From Merluccius polli (lineage: Eukaryota; Chordata; Actinopteri; Gadiformes; Merlucciidae): a stretch of 64,000 nucleotides of DNA. Positions within the stretch are counted from its first letter, which is position 1. Every line of letters starts with the position of its first letter. Position numbers and translations under genes: made by a program. The stretch lies in NCBI GenBank assembly GCA_030340625.1, contig JAOPHQ010002276.1, positions 714,501 to 778,500 on the forward strand, read 5' to 3'. The notes beneath the pieces were generated by a model, which worked only from the letters and a program-made list of their open reading frames with translations, was not told where the DNA came from and did not search any database. This document shows, one piece after another, positions 63,889-64,000 of this stretch.

Positions 63889-64000
63889 ATTTACATTTAG
63901 GGCATTTAGCTGACGCTTTTGTCCAAAGCGACTTACAATAAGTACATTTGTTAGGAGAAAGTGCACCAGTAAATCGCTATCAGTAGAGTAAGGATTTCAC
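63889..64000 (-). repeat. LINE 3' tail, inverted, cut by the window end
   Basis: The reverse complement of the tail at 30535-30665: GGGCATTTAGCTGACGCTTT and TGTCCAAAGCGACTTACAAT, continuing into sequence matching GAAATCCTTACTCTACTGAT. It ends at the window edge. Confidence 0.88.

Noticed and set aside
63713..63966. Cys-Val and His-Thr repeat frames
   Set aside because: They only translate the (GT)n microsatellite at 63758-63837.

Overview
The window looks like a ray-finned (teleost) fish chromosome made almost entirely of transposable elements. The reasons are the LINE, hAT, piggyBac and Ty3/chromovirus families recognised from their proteins, the common fish LINE 3' tail (30535-30665 and, inverted, 63889-64000), abundant CA/TC/TA microsatellites, eukaryotic introns inside two transposase genes, and fish-type endogenous retroviruses. 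I found no host gene that I could support, no tRNA or rRNA gene and no CRISPR array.

Layout. 1-4645: a retroviral LTR (family LTR-1) split by a 3.6-kb hAT transposon with an apparently intact two-exon transposase. 4806-5530: LINE endonuclease debris. 5726-11528: a provirus on the minus strand (ERV-A) with both LTRs, a tRNA-Trp primer-binding site, gag fused by deletion to the end of integrase, and a frameshifted env. 11838-12440: a piggyBac relic. 12679-29947: a nest of elements inside elements, bounded by an 8-bp target duplication. Its layers are an outer hAT-like element, a second TIR element, an L1-like LINE on the minus strand, and, inside that L1, a plus-strand LINE (LINE-B, itself hit by piggyBac), a full-length L2-type LINE and a hAT MITE. 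29956-30665: a LINE 3' end.

30684-44436: the pol gene of a second, decayed retrovirus (ERV-B, plus strand). It is broken by a solo LTR-1, by a young Ty3/Gypsy chromovirus (Gypsy-A, minus), and by a GGGCCC-ended DNA element that contains an older Gypsy (Gypsy-B), which in turn contains a hAT. 44437-47228: an LTR-like tract, a CCA-rich minisatellite, half a THAP domain and a third LTR-1 copy. 47574-50126: an IS630/Tc1-mariner-type transposon with a three-exon transposase. 50127-64000: sparser DNA with fold-back MITEs, a hAT element carrying a Harbinger-like MITE, an interrupted LINE relic, long microsatellites and probably unique intergenic sequence.

How it fits together. Nothing here is a cooperating operon. 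The order of events can be read from reading frames that resume after each insertion and from target-site duplications. The best preserved coding units are the L2 LINE (ORF1 and ORF2 in one frame, separated by a single UGA), the hAT-A transposase (604 codons after splicing), Gypsy-A (near-identical LTRs, with frame breaks lying at least partly in homopolymers) and the IS630-like transposase (407 codons after splicing, start codon unclear). Family names rest on motifs I can see; clade-level names are tentative.
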